Source: Rhynochetos jubatus (taxonomy: Eukaryota; Chordata; Aves; Eurypygiformes; Rhynochetidae). Taken from it: a DNA stretch of 64,000 nucleotides. The notes below the pieces were generated by a model that searched no databases, was not told the DNA's origin, and was given only the letters and a program-made list of their open reading frames with translations. The stretch covers positions 43,350,118-43,414,117 of the forward strand of contig CM050653.1 in assembly GCA_027574665.1 (NCBI GenBank), in the 5' to 3' direction. The translations under genes and the position numbers were made by a program. This document shows, piece by piece, positions 13,071 to 24,853 of the stretch (positions are counted from its first letter, which is position 1; every line of letters begins with the position of its first letter).

Positions 13071-16000
13071 TGCTTAATGTTTGTGAACATTGGGGAAAAA
13101 AAATTCACCTTTTATCATTAGGTTTTTCTCCAGATTCCTGAAATAAAGGTGTCCATACCAGAGTTTCTTTAAAGGTACTCTACTAGTGTTATACAAGTTA
13201 TTCTTCTGGAAGCTTACATGATTTTGTTGACAGGACTATCTTGAAACAAGAATAAGAAATTTTGGTATCCACAGGTTCATGAGCCACATCAGTGGATTAG
13301 TGGCTCACATTCGTTCAGCCACACTAGTGGACCTTTCTTCCTGTGTATGTCAACACTAGTGAAAAAGACATTTGCCAAAATATGGAAAAACACACAGGAA
13401 AGAGGTGCTTTTTCTTCTCAGTTTCTGATGTTATAATAAATACTACCTTTTCTCAAAAACAGTAACATAGGTTTAAGTAAAGCATTCATTTCAGAATAAT
13501 TTTAATGCTTACAATAAAAAATAATACCCTCTCCCACCAAGTAAGTGCACTGTATTTTCACCTTCCTTGTGGCCTGTACAGTAAGCAGCGCATCCAGCGC
13601 TCCACTGTTTTTATTCTCTACCTTCTGCAGATCTTTGGGAATGACTCATGTCTTATATGGTCCTCAAAAGGATGGAATTACTAACCCATGGCTCTCAGAC
13701 TTGAAGAAGATCCACGAGCTCTACTGCACTAGCCCATGTTGAGAGGGCACTCTACAGCTGGTGCCCGCCCTGTGAAATTTAGCTGGAATAAACGTTCACA
13801 ACATATGAAAACACCACTGTGTTAGCAGTTTTAACTGGATTACACTCATAGTGCTGAGTCTGAAGTTCCACCTACATTACCAATTTTTCCCATGTTACTT
13901 TCATAAAGCCTCCTCTAAGCACCCTGCAAGTAGTTCTGTACAATACCAAAATGCTCTTCCCTTCTACGCCCTAAAGCATCCCATACCCCTAGGCAGGAGC
14001 TCCCCTCAGCCCCACAGATGGTCTAGCATTGACATCTCCTGACATGTGTCACACCTGGACCACAGGGCTGAGGGTCTCCTGGAACAGCCCAGGGAGGTGC
14101 CCATACAGGGCATCCCTTCCTCCAAGTCCATAATTTGGGTTCCCACCTGCCCTTGTATCCCTGAGCACCTCTGGGCTCGTGCAGATGGGCCACTGATGGG
14201 CTGAGAGCTGTTACGGCAGTGTATTACTTGGGGTCTACCCTTGCCACTGACACTCAGTGCTCCCGTGTGGGCATGCAGACCACCTTTTATCACATAAGCG
14301 AACGTGTGGGATTCAGGTTCATGCTTATCTTCTGCAGGAACACTGCCCAGTGAGATTCGTTTTATTTTGTTGCCCCTCTACATCTAGAGACACTACATAC
14401 CAATGAATCTACTCACACACCTAAGAGTTCGAAAAATCAGGGTCTTGTTCTTTTACAAAAATATTTTTCCATTAAGAAATTCCATAAGCAAGAGTCACAG
14501 CCACTCACAAGACCTCTACAGCGACAATTTAAGAGATACACGCACACATACTCCATTTAGGTAAAAAAAATACCCAATGAGTAAGTACATTTCAGTTTTA
14601 GACTTACAAGGGATCGTGAGACAAAGTGAAAAATATGACTGACAAATGCTAACATGCTAACTTCTAAGATGATATACTATGTATATCCAACTCCCTTTAC
14701 ATCAACTTTACATCTAAACTATATGAGCGGTGGAGGTAGAATACTGTTGTTAGTACTGAAGAAGACATCACTAACTGGTATGACATAACATACTACTTAA
14801 AAGTAGTTTAAGAACTACCTGTACTACTGCTTTATTTCTCCCAAACTTCTCCCTCCTTCCCCACATCACTCGAGACACACGCCCGTTACATCTTGTACTT
14901 TGGACAGTACGTTCCGTGCGGGCAATGACAGTATTGCATTTTGCCTGCAGAAAACTCAGTCCAACCCAAACGAGGTCCAAGCTGGCAGAAGCTTGCGGCT
15001 GCTCTGATACCTGTTAAATATTAAGAATAGAAACCAACATTGTTGTCACGGCTCAATGGTATTTACGTGTTTAAACAAAACGCCAGGTCTGTTGGAATGC
15101 AGCTCTCTTTCAGTGATGGGCGAACGTGTTCTCAGGAAAAAACAGAAGTGGTGACCTTGACACAAACGTGATTTGAAAAAGGACGGGGAGGAAGAAAAGG
15201 TTGCGGTTTTTCAAAGAGCTGAACGTGTAACCCTCCAGATGGACCTGCAGTTAGGTGCAAGAAAATGGCAAAAAAAAGCACGGCGTCAATTGAAGTGTGA
15301 CAGCAGCCAATTACCTCATTTCTTTAAGGCTCATCCTGACACTCCTCATCCTCCTGGCTAGATGTTTAGTGCAGGAGCTCCAGGCAGAAGCCGGAGACAG
15401 CAGATACCGATAGCTCAAGCCACACGTCCTTTTGATCAAGCAGATACAAGATCTGACTTATAAGGACAGAAAGTGGACAGACACACTTGTCATTGAAAAT
15501 GAGAGTCACATTTTAATTGTTTTTATTCCCAAATCATTGTGGCAGAGAAACAAAAGGACATGCCTACTTCAAAGGGCAAGAGGCTCAAGGTCATGAAGAA
15601 GAATATCTTCGTAAAAATAGAGGCAAAATTCAGCACAGTTCTCTGTATGAACTTTGTGAATGGACAACTACATCTAAAAAGAGCAGATGGAGAGAAACCT
15701 CTCTTTCACTCATTATATGAAGTTATGCCTGAACCATGTAATTTTAAAATAAACATTATTTGTTGTTGCAAAATGACTTTTTGAAGGATCCACAAATCCA
15801 AACACAGCACCTCATCAAGACAGCAAATCAAAGAGCCTAGCCTAAAAGCTTTCTTTTTTTTATTACTCATTTTTAAATGTTTATTTCATACATATTTACC
15901 ACAGTTCATTTCAGCCGAACAGAACTCCTGTGTTCGTGATTTTTGCCTACAAGAATATTAAATTTCTGTGCATCTGTCTTTTCTCTAAGGGCTTCTCCAG

Positions 16001-19000
16001 GGAATATAATAGTCTATTTGTTTTTCTATTGATCTCGTATCTAAATACTGTTTTCTCCCTTTCAGAAAAAGAGAGCTGCCAAAGAATCAGTAGTGTCACT
16101 GTAAAAACGTTTTTCTTAGCTGGATGAAATGATGGCAGAGCAAGATTGGGAAAAATATTTTTCAAATCTGTTTTAATAAGCGTACTTCCAGATAGGGATA
16201 TGCTGGATATTGGTCTAGGCATGCCCCAGGCCTATGATCCATCTTTCATCCTTTTTACCAATTTCAGACTGACAGCTAAATTAGCTCATGGAAAAGGCTC
16301 CCGTAGGCAGTAACCAATAACCTGCCATCCAAGGTAAGTTGCAACAGCAAGAGGCATAAGGAAAAAAATGGAGATAGAAAGCTGCATTTAACATCAGTTG
16401 GTAAGGAAAAAATTGAGGATAAAAAAAGGATCAAATTTTAAAAAATAAATAAAATTAAGCCACATTGGAAAGAGAACTATAAATTGTGATTTAATGTTAT
16501 GTTAAGCAATAGGCATAAACTGAACTCTGGCCACATGACTAGCCAGTCTTGGAGTTTCCGTAGTTAGTAAATCCAGTAAGTTTACAAATATACAACTGGA
16601 AACGGAGTATCTTTCGCTACCCATAATATTTACGCTTACACCTAGTTACTGAGGTGTGTTCATCAGAAAAGGAAGACAATAGCTGGTCATAAAAGGCAAG
16701 ATATCAACCACCTTTTGAATCACAATGCTCATTTTCTTCTCAGGCAAAATAAAATCCTCAGCATGGGAGTGTTCACATTACAGTGCTAATAGCGCACATG
16801 TGCTGAATTATTTAAAAAATGACGGAGATAGTAGGAATGACATGTCTGCCCGTCCACCAACAAAGCAGTCACTTTAATATTTGCACAGTATCTATCTGAG
16901 TAACTTGAGTTTATCGAAGCTGATGTTTAGCATGTATCTCTCCATGAAAATAACTGCTTCAAACATACAAAATAAACTCTTCCTGGAATGGGCTACGTTA
17001 TATCCGAACTTTCATCTTACTCTTATTTTTGTCATTTCTTCCATCACACTCCGTAACTGGTAAATTGCAGCTTAAAACTGATGACTTCAGTACAGTTAGT
17101 GACTTTTTTCACGGTAGCAATTTACCTTAATGTTATTTATGGTACCATATAACAGCAATGATGTTTACAACTATGGTTCAAAATAACGCGCAGTACTCTG
17201 TTAAGCACTGTTATCAATTTTTCTTCTGTTTTATTGGTCTCTATGCATTAAAATTTTAACATATAATACAACAAACTCAAAATGTTAACACAGATGTTTG
17301 AAAAAAATCCTTTTTTTGTTTAGTGGGCCACCACAAAACACGAGACAAAGCCATCAACCCGTGTGATGTGTGATGGTGAGACGGTATTTTGTTGCTCACT
17401 GCAGCTGGGTATCTGCGTTTGAAAAGCATGCTTAAATTAAAGATGCAAAGAAATGCCTGGGGTTTCATTGCATTGCAAATGTAAAGAAAGACTGATTTTC
17501 TTCAAAGGAGGTTGATAATAACCTACAAACAGCAGGTATTTTCTGCTACCAGCATGTAGCTGGCATGTCATGGCTAGTACATCTTTAATCATAATAATGA
17601 GTTCTGTGGTAATCATGATAAAATATGTTTTAACTGACAATGTTTTTACCTGCCATTGCTACCCTCTACTGAGAATCAGCTGACTTTTCCGTCTTTTTGA
17701 GCTCTAGCCTTAGCAGAGCAAGTCATCGAGGTGGCTGTATCACTAGCTGGGTTACTACTTTAACAGGTTTGGTTGTTGTCAGTCTTTAACTCTTTAATAT
17801 CAGCTTGGTACTATGAAATTCAGTTAAATGCTCGTCACAAGGAACACACACATAACTGAATAGTCTAAAGGAAGGGAAATTGCCATTTCCTTTCCTGTAT
17901 CAGGCAAGCAGTTATCTAACTTCTCTCTCTCCTCAAATTAATTTTATATCTGCCACATTTAATTCTTTCCCAAGTTCTCCTTTTCTTTTATCTACATTTT
18001 CTCCAAAGAGTTTTCCCATGTAAAACTAGCATATTTTTCTTGTCTCTCGGCAAAAAAAAATAATCAGTCCCATAGCAGGACTCTCTCTTGTCCATTAGCA
18101 CCAACACTCCAAAAGGGCCAGTTGTCATGCCTTACAGCAAGCATGCTGTCCCTCTTTACCCCAGCTACCGAGAGTACTCGGCATTTTCCACTCCGGACTG
18201 AGAGTAAGAACACAGCAGTTTACTACAAGGTGACACCAATTTCTAACCTCCTCCAGCATAACCGACTCTCCTTGAAATGCTTGACAAGTCACCTCCTTCT
18301 TCTAAGACAAAAATCAACACAAAGAAACATTTTACTTGTTTTAATAAAAAAAATTAAAATAATTAATAGCCTAATCAGAGAAACATCATTCAAATTTAAA
18401 AAAAAAAACTGATGGAAGGGAAGCTGGAGAGAAGTAATTAAAGCTTTTTTAAAGCCCAATACAAACTGCCCAGTGAAGCGTCCTGAAGTGTGGTACACCC
18501 AGCATTAAAAGCTAAAAACAGAAATAAACCTGATGTCTAATAAACTTCCCTCAGCTCCACGATAAACAAACAAACAGGCAGCTACGAATAAACACACATG
18601 GCTTGCAGGGGATCGCTTGGAAGGGAAATCAGTAGAGCTCTCCTGTGCAAACCCCAAACGGCGTTGGCTGCTGGGGAAGAACCCAGCACAGGCACTGAAC
18701 CTCACACAGCACATCCGCTCTGCTGCCAGCTTCAAAAGCCTCTGGCCAGACCTCACGTACTGGGTCAGGCTGGACAGAGTTAGTTTTCTGGGATATTTTT
18801 AATATTTTAATAGAGTTGCATCTTGGCCATGGCACTTCCTGGGCCTCCATCTCAAACCCTTTCACAGCTGGGAATCTCCCTGAGCAGTAATGGTGGAGGA
18901 TGAGGTGGGGGGATTGTCTGAGGCTACAGCTTGGGCTCAGCCCCCTACCCTATTGTCAGCCCTTTACGTGAGCTTTTACAAGCCTGCGTGTGCTGCAAAA

Positions 19001-20298
19001 CCTTGACAAGGCTTTCCCCCCCACAGTGATGATGTGACTAGAGCCAGCGACAACACTGACGAGTGGCTCAGATTCCGCGGCAGCCCAGCTTTATTCAGTA
19101 GTTCAGGCATTTTGTAAAGTGCGAGCAATATAATGAACGCTACCAGGTAAAGGCCTCGGCAGGAAAAAAATGTCTGAAGACTAAAATATGAAGAAATAAG
19201 CATTCTAAATGAGAGCCCATTTCAAAAACATTTTTCTTTTGCCACTTATTAAGGTTCGCAGAAACACGCTGAAAGGATGTTTCTCTGTTACAACCTTTAA
19301 CTCGGAGTCCTTAACGGTACCATAGATCATAATATTGTCATTCTTCACTGTCACCACTGCGTCAGCAGCTGTTTTTGGTCTCACAAAAAAGGATTTGACC
19401 TTTGGGATGGACAGGAAGCTGAAGGAGCAACTTTCTGAAAAAATAGCCTCCTGTTTACATTTGCCTTGTTTAGCGAACAATTATCTTGGGAGACATAAGT
19501 AATAAGCATGTAAGTTTACATAAGCAGAAGTGTCATTTTGATAGCACTAAATATGAGTGCGTGTCAAGCTGTCACTGAGTAACTGTTCCACTATAAAATG
19601 CTGATCTGTATTTTACCAATAAAACACACAAAAACGCTAACGCCAAGACCGACAGCGCAGTCTGTCACAATCCGATCCCTACCTATCGCAATGAAGCTCT
19701 TCCCCAGCCACGGAGACGACGGCAGCTGCCAGTATTTTGTGGGGCGCAGTTACTAGTGGTATTTGTTTACAATGGTATCTGTAATGTATCAGCTGGTAAA
19801 TCTAGGGCATCGCTTGTGCTTCTATTCGATACTCTCAGATCTACAGCAAGAGCAACAGCAGGCCTCAAACTATCCCATATAGAAGTCCTAAATATTCTCC
19901 AATACTTTCATTCTGCTATAGGCAGTACTAAGTTCTCTCTATATATCTGTATGCTGAAAACAGATAAGCGTTAAGTCATATCAATTTGAGAAAAAGGAGG
20001 GTGAATTATATGCATTTGTAACATCTTATGATAGTTAAATGTATTTACAGATAACTCATAATGGCAGAGACAAAGTAACTCAGTCTTTCTTTAAAATCCT
20101 GTACCCTGCTAAGCTAAAATGATATTTAAAGATATTGCAAGCAGTTACACCTAACATCTAGATAATCTGACTTAATTTTAATGAAGCATCACCTCATTTT
20201 CCAAGGATGAAAAACATGCAAAAAATCAAACATGAAGTAAAATCAGTTTTTCCAACTTTACTTAAAGACTGTCTTCACGGTGATATTAACTTCACATA
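13071..20298. other. Non-coding stretch, mostly featureless
   Basis: No recognised gene. Minor items: a short hairpin at 13280-13307 and a second inverted pair at about 13331-13346 and 13391-13405 (listed in the findings), and a protein-like minus frame at 19205-19480 (listed separately). Short frames near 14.0, 15.5, 16.0 and 18.6 kb show no domains. Confidence 0.5.
19205..19480 (-). other. Open frame of protein-like composition, unknown
   Basis: This is a 91-codon minus-strand frame. Its middle part reads like a soluble beta-rich protein (for example AADAVVTVKNDNIMIYGTVK) rather than translated intergenic DNA. A plausible splice acceptor (CTATTTTTTCAG on the minus strand, plus-strand about 19435-19446) lies near its start. 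I see no convincing donor inside the frame, and it ends at a stop. It could be a terminal exon, a fragment of a processed pseudogene or chance. I recognise no family. Confidence 0.15.
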
Positions 20299-20376
20299 TT
20301 TTAAAGGAACAGCGCTGTTAGGGTATAACGTACACTGTTTTAAGAGAACAGAGCTGTTAAGGTACTGTATACACTA
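20299..20376. repeat. 39-bp imperfect tandem duplication
   Basis: Two adjacent 39-bp units (20299-20337 and 20338-20376) match at 29 of 39 positions by direct count. Both begin TTTTAA and contain an AACAG-GCTGTTA core. In the first unit the core is the perfect palindrome AACAGCGCTGTT; in the second it has decayed by one base. Confidence 0.85.
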
Positions 20377-20472
20377 TCCAATCAGAAAAACAACTTCAAG
20401 AGCATCTCTGAGAGTTTAACAGCACAACAGAATTCAATTTTACTTGCTTGGGGAAGAACACTACTAGTTTGA

Positions 20473-21207
20473 GTGTTTATATTCATGGTTTTATACCACA
20501 TCTTGAGAAAAACTACACACACTGTGGAACAGATTTACTGCTATAAACATGCATACCTCTGTAAATTTTACATTTGCATGTGTTTAATATTCAGCAGATC
20601 CTGCAGACCACCTCTGCACTGCTACTCAGAGCACTACAGGATGGCAATGATACCGACAACAAACTCATCCCCTGAGTGTGCCCAGGCGACTTCTCCTCTC
20701 ATTTACAGTAACAGTCCCTTGAAATCCCATCCCAGCTCAAAGGAAAATTTAGCTCTTTATTTACTTGAATTTCTAACAAACAACTGGAACAAAGTCCTCC
20801 ACAGAATACTATTAGCCCATTTTGCAGAAAGATGTGACTGTACAACTGATAGTATTTTGGAGAACACTAGAAGCAGCAGCTGTCGCACACTGCTGCACCC
20901 TAAGACCACAATGCCAACTAACCATGGCCATCAGCACACCTTGTCCCAGGGAAGTATGTTCTCCTCTGTTTCATGGCTAACATTACCAAATGTAAGTGGA
21001 AGAAAACATCCAAAAACTCACCGGACTATTTCACAACACTTAATGCAGGAAGAAGAACTTTTGGCTTGCAATCTATGGAGGTGGGAATACCACACCAACA
21101 CTTACCCCATCACACTCAAGGTGCTACAGAACATCATATTTAGTGTTCAGAACTACCATGACAAGAAAAGAATATGCACCTATACGCTTTTAAACAGCTA
21201 CTGGTGA
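20473..21207 (+). other. Longest open frame of the window, 244 codons, unknown
   Basis: This is the only frame longer than 200 codons. The deduced protein begins with a hydrophobic Met-Phe-Ile-Phe-Met segment and a Cys/Tyr-rich N-terminal 50 residues, then a Ser/Thr/His-rich middle. It shows no motif I recognise, no upstream promoter and no clear Kozak context. It ends just before the RTE-like reverse transcriptase remnant. A stretch near residues 107-120 (NKVLHRILLAHF) loosely resembles the region that follows RT block 1, but the spacing to the later RT motifs is too long for a simple fit. It is probably chance or partly repeat-derived. Confidence 0.12.
20848..20898 (+). repeat. Short dispersed repeat, copy 1
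   Basis: The word TTTTGGAGAACACTAGAAGC followed by AG(C/A)AGCTG and CACACTG recurs at 22993-23043 with about the same spacing. This points to two copies of one unidentified dispersed element or a local duplication. Confidence 0.5.
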
Positions 21208-21800
21208 GTCGAACTACAGAAAGCTCTGTCTGAAGCAAGACATGCAAGTCACCTATCCACAGCTCAGCAGAACCCTGCTTGCAGGCCCTGTGGTCAGCAT
21301 TACTTTTTTTGGAGCCATTTACAGCGAAACACAGATTACGAAATACTGCTCCTACATTTAAAAGTGTGATGGGATGGCTGTGATAACACTACCCGTCCTA
21401 CTGCTTAAGACAGACCACTGTGTTTTGGCTTCCTCCGCTTGGGCTTCTTTTTGCAGTACAGATGCCGGGAATAATACTATTGAACATTTGGCAGACTTTT
21501 TCACTTAAGAAAATTAAAAGCCTGCACAGAGTTAACCAATGTTCGCCTCTTTACATACAGAACTTGACTTCAACTTTCCATCTGCCTCAAGTTCATCACC
21601 AATGGGTGTGCTGAGGCAGCAAAAGACTATGGATTAACCATCTGTCTGAAGAAAGCTGAGATAATGTGCCATCCTACACTTGGGAGAGGATAAAGATCCA
21701 GCATGACAATCAATGCAGATGTACTCTCATAATGGATTTCACTTACTGGGATGGGCTTTGTTTAAGCACTAGCCTTAGCAATCAGCAAATCATTACTGAA
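21195..21800 (+). mobile_element. Decayed non-LTR retrotransposon, reverse transcriptase (RTE-like)
   Basis: Translation recovers several reverse transcriptase blocks in order: ALWSALLF near 21285-21310 (compare REALW..L.KFG); LKTDHCVLAS at 21404-21433 (compare KQGCVLAP); a following LLFAV; FSLKKIKSLHRV near 21507-21533; then AAKDYGLTICLKKAEIMCHP at 21616-21675, which fits the 'FGLTI..KKTEVM.QP' block downstream of the catalytic FADD. In the same frame after two stops come MTINADVLS and WISLTGMGF (compare I.VNG..L..VD.FTYLGS). The catalytic FADD itself, expected near 21550-21580, is destroyed. At least two frameshifts and several stops show a dead copy. Clade assignment is tentative: the motif style fits RTE-type elements better than CR1 or BovB. 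Confidence 0.72.
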
Positions 21801-22992
21801 ATGTAAAAAGTTGTACCTTGCCTCCAGCGAAGCACCCCACTGAACCCAAAACCAGCACAGTGGGAGACCAAAAGTCCATCCCTGCTCCACTGCTACTCAA
21901 GGCTCAACCCCACCTCCTCTTTCTGTCTTCCTTCCTCTCCCCATGCCCCAAGTCCCACACATTCAGATCACCTCAGCGTCCAGCTCACCCCAAGCCCAGG
22001 TCTCCTTCCCCCTCTTCACCCCGGGACAGTCATCAGTATCACTCCAGCCATGTCCGCTGACTTCCTCAACACCTTTCTCTCCCTCTGCTCCTTTCCTCTG
22101 TCCTCCACAAATTTCTTGGCATGTTGCCCCTGGATTTGCTCCTTGTGCCAAGAAGCCATGCCCTCACAGCTGCTCCTCCACGTTTCACTTACTCTTCTTT
22201 CTCTTCCTCAAGCTCACTTCAGTCCTCTTGTCACATAACTGACTCCCATCACAAAACAGATCAAAAAATCCCAAGCAAAGCAAAAAATAGCACCGGCCCT
22301 AGCAAGGTACTTGCTGCTACCACATGTTTATTTGGCCTAAGCTCCTTCTCCCAGTGCATGCCTTGTCTACGGACACCGCACAGGGACTATTTGCTATGAG
22401 GTGTTTGCACACTGCTTAGCACAAAAAGGCCCTCCTGTAATAGCTTTCTTTACCCCAAAGAGTCAGCGTCAGGACACTGTACTATTTTTAATGCAGCTCA
22501 TCTAAGGGAAACCTACATCCTCTCTTTTTTTTATGTTTTCTAAACAATAAAAGAAGTTTCTGTAACTGTTTGCAGTCACAACCAAGCAGGCTGCTTGGTG
22601 TTAAGGAGTATTATTTAGCGTATCGACAGACTAGTCAAGTACAGGCACCCTGTACCATTGCCAGCATCATTCCAAGAGAGGTGAAGTGGAAAGCCAACTT
22701 GTGTTTTGAGCCTTAGGTAACAGACATCCAAGACTTTTAAGTGCCAGTCACAGGTTTATTTGTCTGATCGTATGAAAATGTGAGCCCAATTCACTCCAGA
22801 TGGGTGCACACCCAGGCACCCACATTTACACAGGCAAGTACACAGAGCCACGCTACCTGCCGGGCAAGGTGTGGAGCAGAGCCTTGAAGGATCTTCGCTG
22901 CTTCTGTCCCACCCCACACACTGTTAAAAACCACAACCTAATTTTTACTCGTGCATATGGTTGTGCAGAGTAGCCTGTGGCGAATGACAACT

Positions 22993-23043
22993 GCTTGATT
23001 TTGGAGAACACTAGAAGCAGAAGCTGCCCCACACTGTGGGCAC
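22993..23043 (+). repeat. Short dispersed repeat, copy 2
   Basis: Contains the same TTTTGGAGAACACTAGAAGC word as 20848-20898, then AGAAGCTG and CACACTG. Confidence 0.5.
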
Positions 23044-24837
23044 TGTGCCCCACAAGCCAAATTGTGTGAGAGCAGTGGTCATTCATTCCCTATAGAAAAC
23101 AAAATAAAATGAATTTATTTTTTTTTAAAGACAAAAAGGCTTGAACGGTAAAGGGAGACAGATGAAGGAAAGGAAACATCCTGGCCACTATGACACCAGC
23201 CTCAACATCTGCAGTTGGTGAGGAACAAAATTTATTAAGGCAAAGTGAATCCTCAGGGTGAAACCAAGTTTGAAACATACTTCAACCTAAAGAAAACAGG
23301 ATGCTTCTCCAGCAAGGAAAGCAGTTTATACTTCAGTGAAGAAAAACAAGTACATTTATTTGTTTTAGTTGCCAAGTGCCATAAATTGAGACCCTCAAAC
23401 TTTAATTATCTGTTAAAGTATCTGCATGAAAAATAGTTTTATCTCTACTTAATTAATTGCCACCTATAGCCTTTTGTTTTTTCCCTTATAAGCCTGAAAC
23501 AAGCACTGATCTGTTTCTCTTTAATAGAGCATAAGGAGAAATAGATGCTCAGAAGATAGGTGTTTCCCCATCCTCTCACTCCTATCATTCAGACCCACTA
23601 GGAAAGGATTCTTTCCTATGGCTGAAGATTCGGCTTGAAAGGCATTAGAGGTTGTATTGCCACATCTTTAGAAAAGATGACTTTAGCCGACTAGGAAAAA
23701 AATCATAGTAATGAGTCTAACAGACAACACTACATATGCTTGAGGACTGGCTGATGACAGATTTGAACCAAACAAGACAGAGCAAAATTTTGGCTGGAGA
23801 GAAGAACCCCTCCAGCACCACTGCTCCATAGCCATGGCATTGTCTGAGAAGCACCAACACCACTTATTTTCCACGTGCCCAACTCTGCAATGCTCTGTTT
23901 CCCACACTAACTTCCCTGTACCTGTTCCTCACCACCAAGGTGCCAAATTGCTGCTCCACCCCACGAAGAGGCAGCGACTCCAAGAGCAGATGGCTGTAGC
24001 TTACAGAGTAGGTAGTTCATGTGAAATGCCACTGTCGTCGATGCCCAAGCTACGCTGGCTGCCAGGAAATTTCCAAACAAAATGTCACGCTGTTGGTCTA
24101 CCTTGTCTGGTGCTGAATATCTGCAGCACTGGTTTTCTCTCTTCCCTCCTCCTCTACCCTCTTACCACCCCGCTGCCCTGCAATCAACCTGGAAACCCCT
24201 TGCTGTGCATCGGATGGAGCTGCTGGTGCGGTGTGCTCCCATCCAGAGTCTCAAGTTTGTGATTCCTTGGATGCTTTGGCTACCAAAGTCTCCACTTGTG
24301 AGTACTCAAAGCATGATGCAAGGCCAGCCTCGCTTTCCACCCTGAAGACTGGGAACACTTCATGCTCAGCACATTGCCACTGAACATTTGCCATGGTGAG
24401 ATGAACAGTCCTTTATATTCCACTGCTCTCTGTGTTATGTGTTAATTACAGGAAGGGCATCCAGAACATAGCTTAGGTCTCTTTAATGGCTTTTAGAAAT
24501 CTAAACACATGAAAACAAACATCGGTTTTTGTTCTGTATATAATCCTTACCAGCTGTGACTGAGCTTTATATAAACCGGGTTATTTGATCAACTTCCTTA
24601 ATGAGACTTGCCTTATAGTGTAAATCATCTGAGGAGGACAAAAAGCAAATTTTACTTAGCCCTCTGCAGTAGTGTCATCACTTAGAAGAGGAATCAACAG
24701 AGCAATTAATTACTTTTACACACACGCACTCCCATCTGAAGAATCAGCATGATCTAGTACCGGACAGGTAACTGTAAGAGTCTGGTAATTCACAGATGTG
24801 CAGCATATTTATGGAATTAATCCAAAGACAGTCTTGC

Positions 24838-24853
24838 GGGGGGTGGGAGGGGG
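24838..24853 (+). other. G-quadruplex-capable G-rich tract
   Basis: Pattern G6-T-G3-A-G5, enough for four G-triplets with very short loops. Confidence 0.5.

Noticed and set aside
21818..22399. Cluster of overlapping open frames at 21.8-22.4 kb on both strands
   Set aside because: The plus strand is pyrimidine-rich here, which depletes stop codons in all frames. No domain appears and several frames are open at once, as expected from composition.
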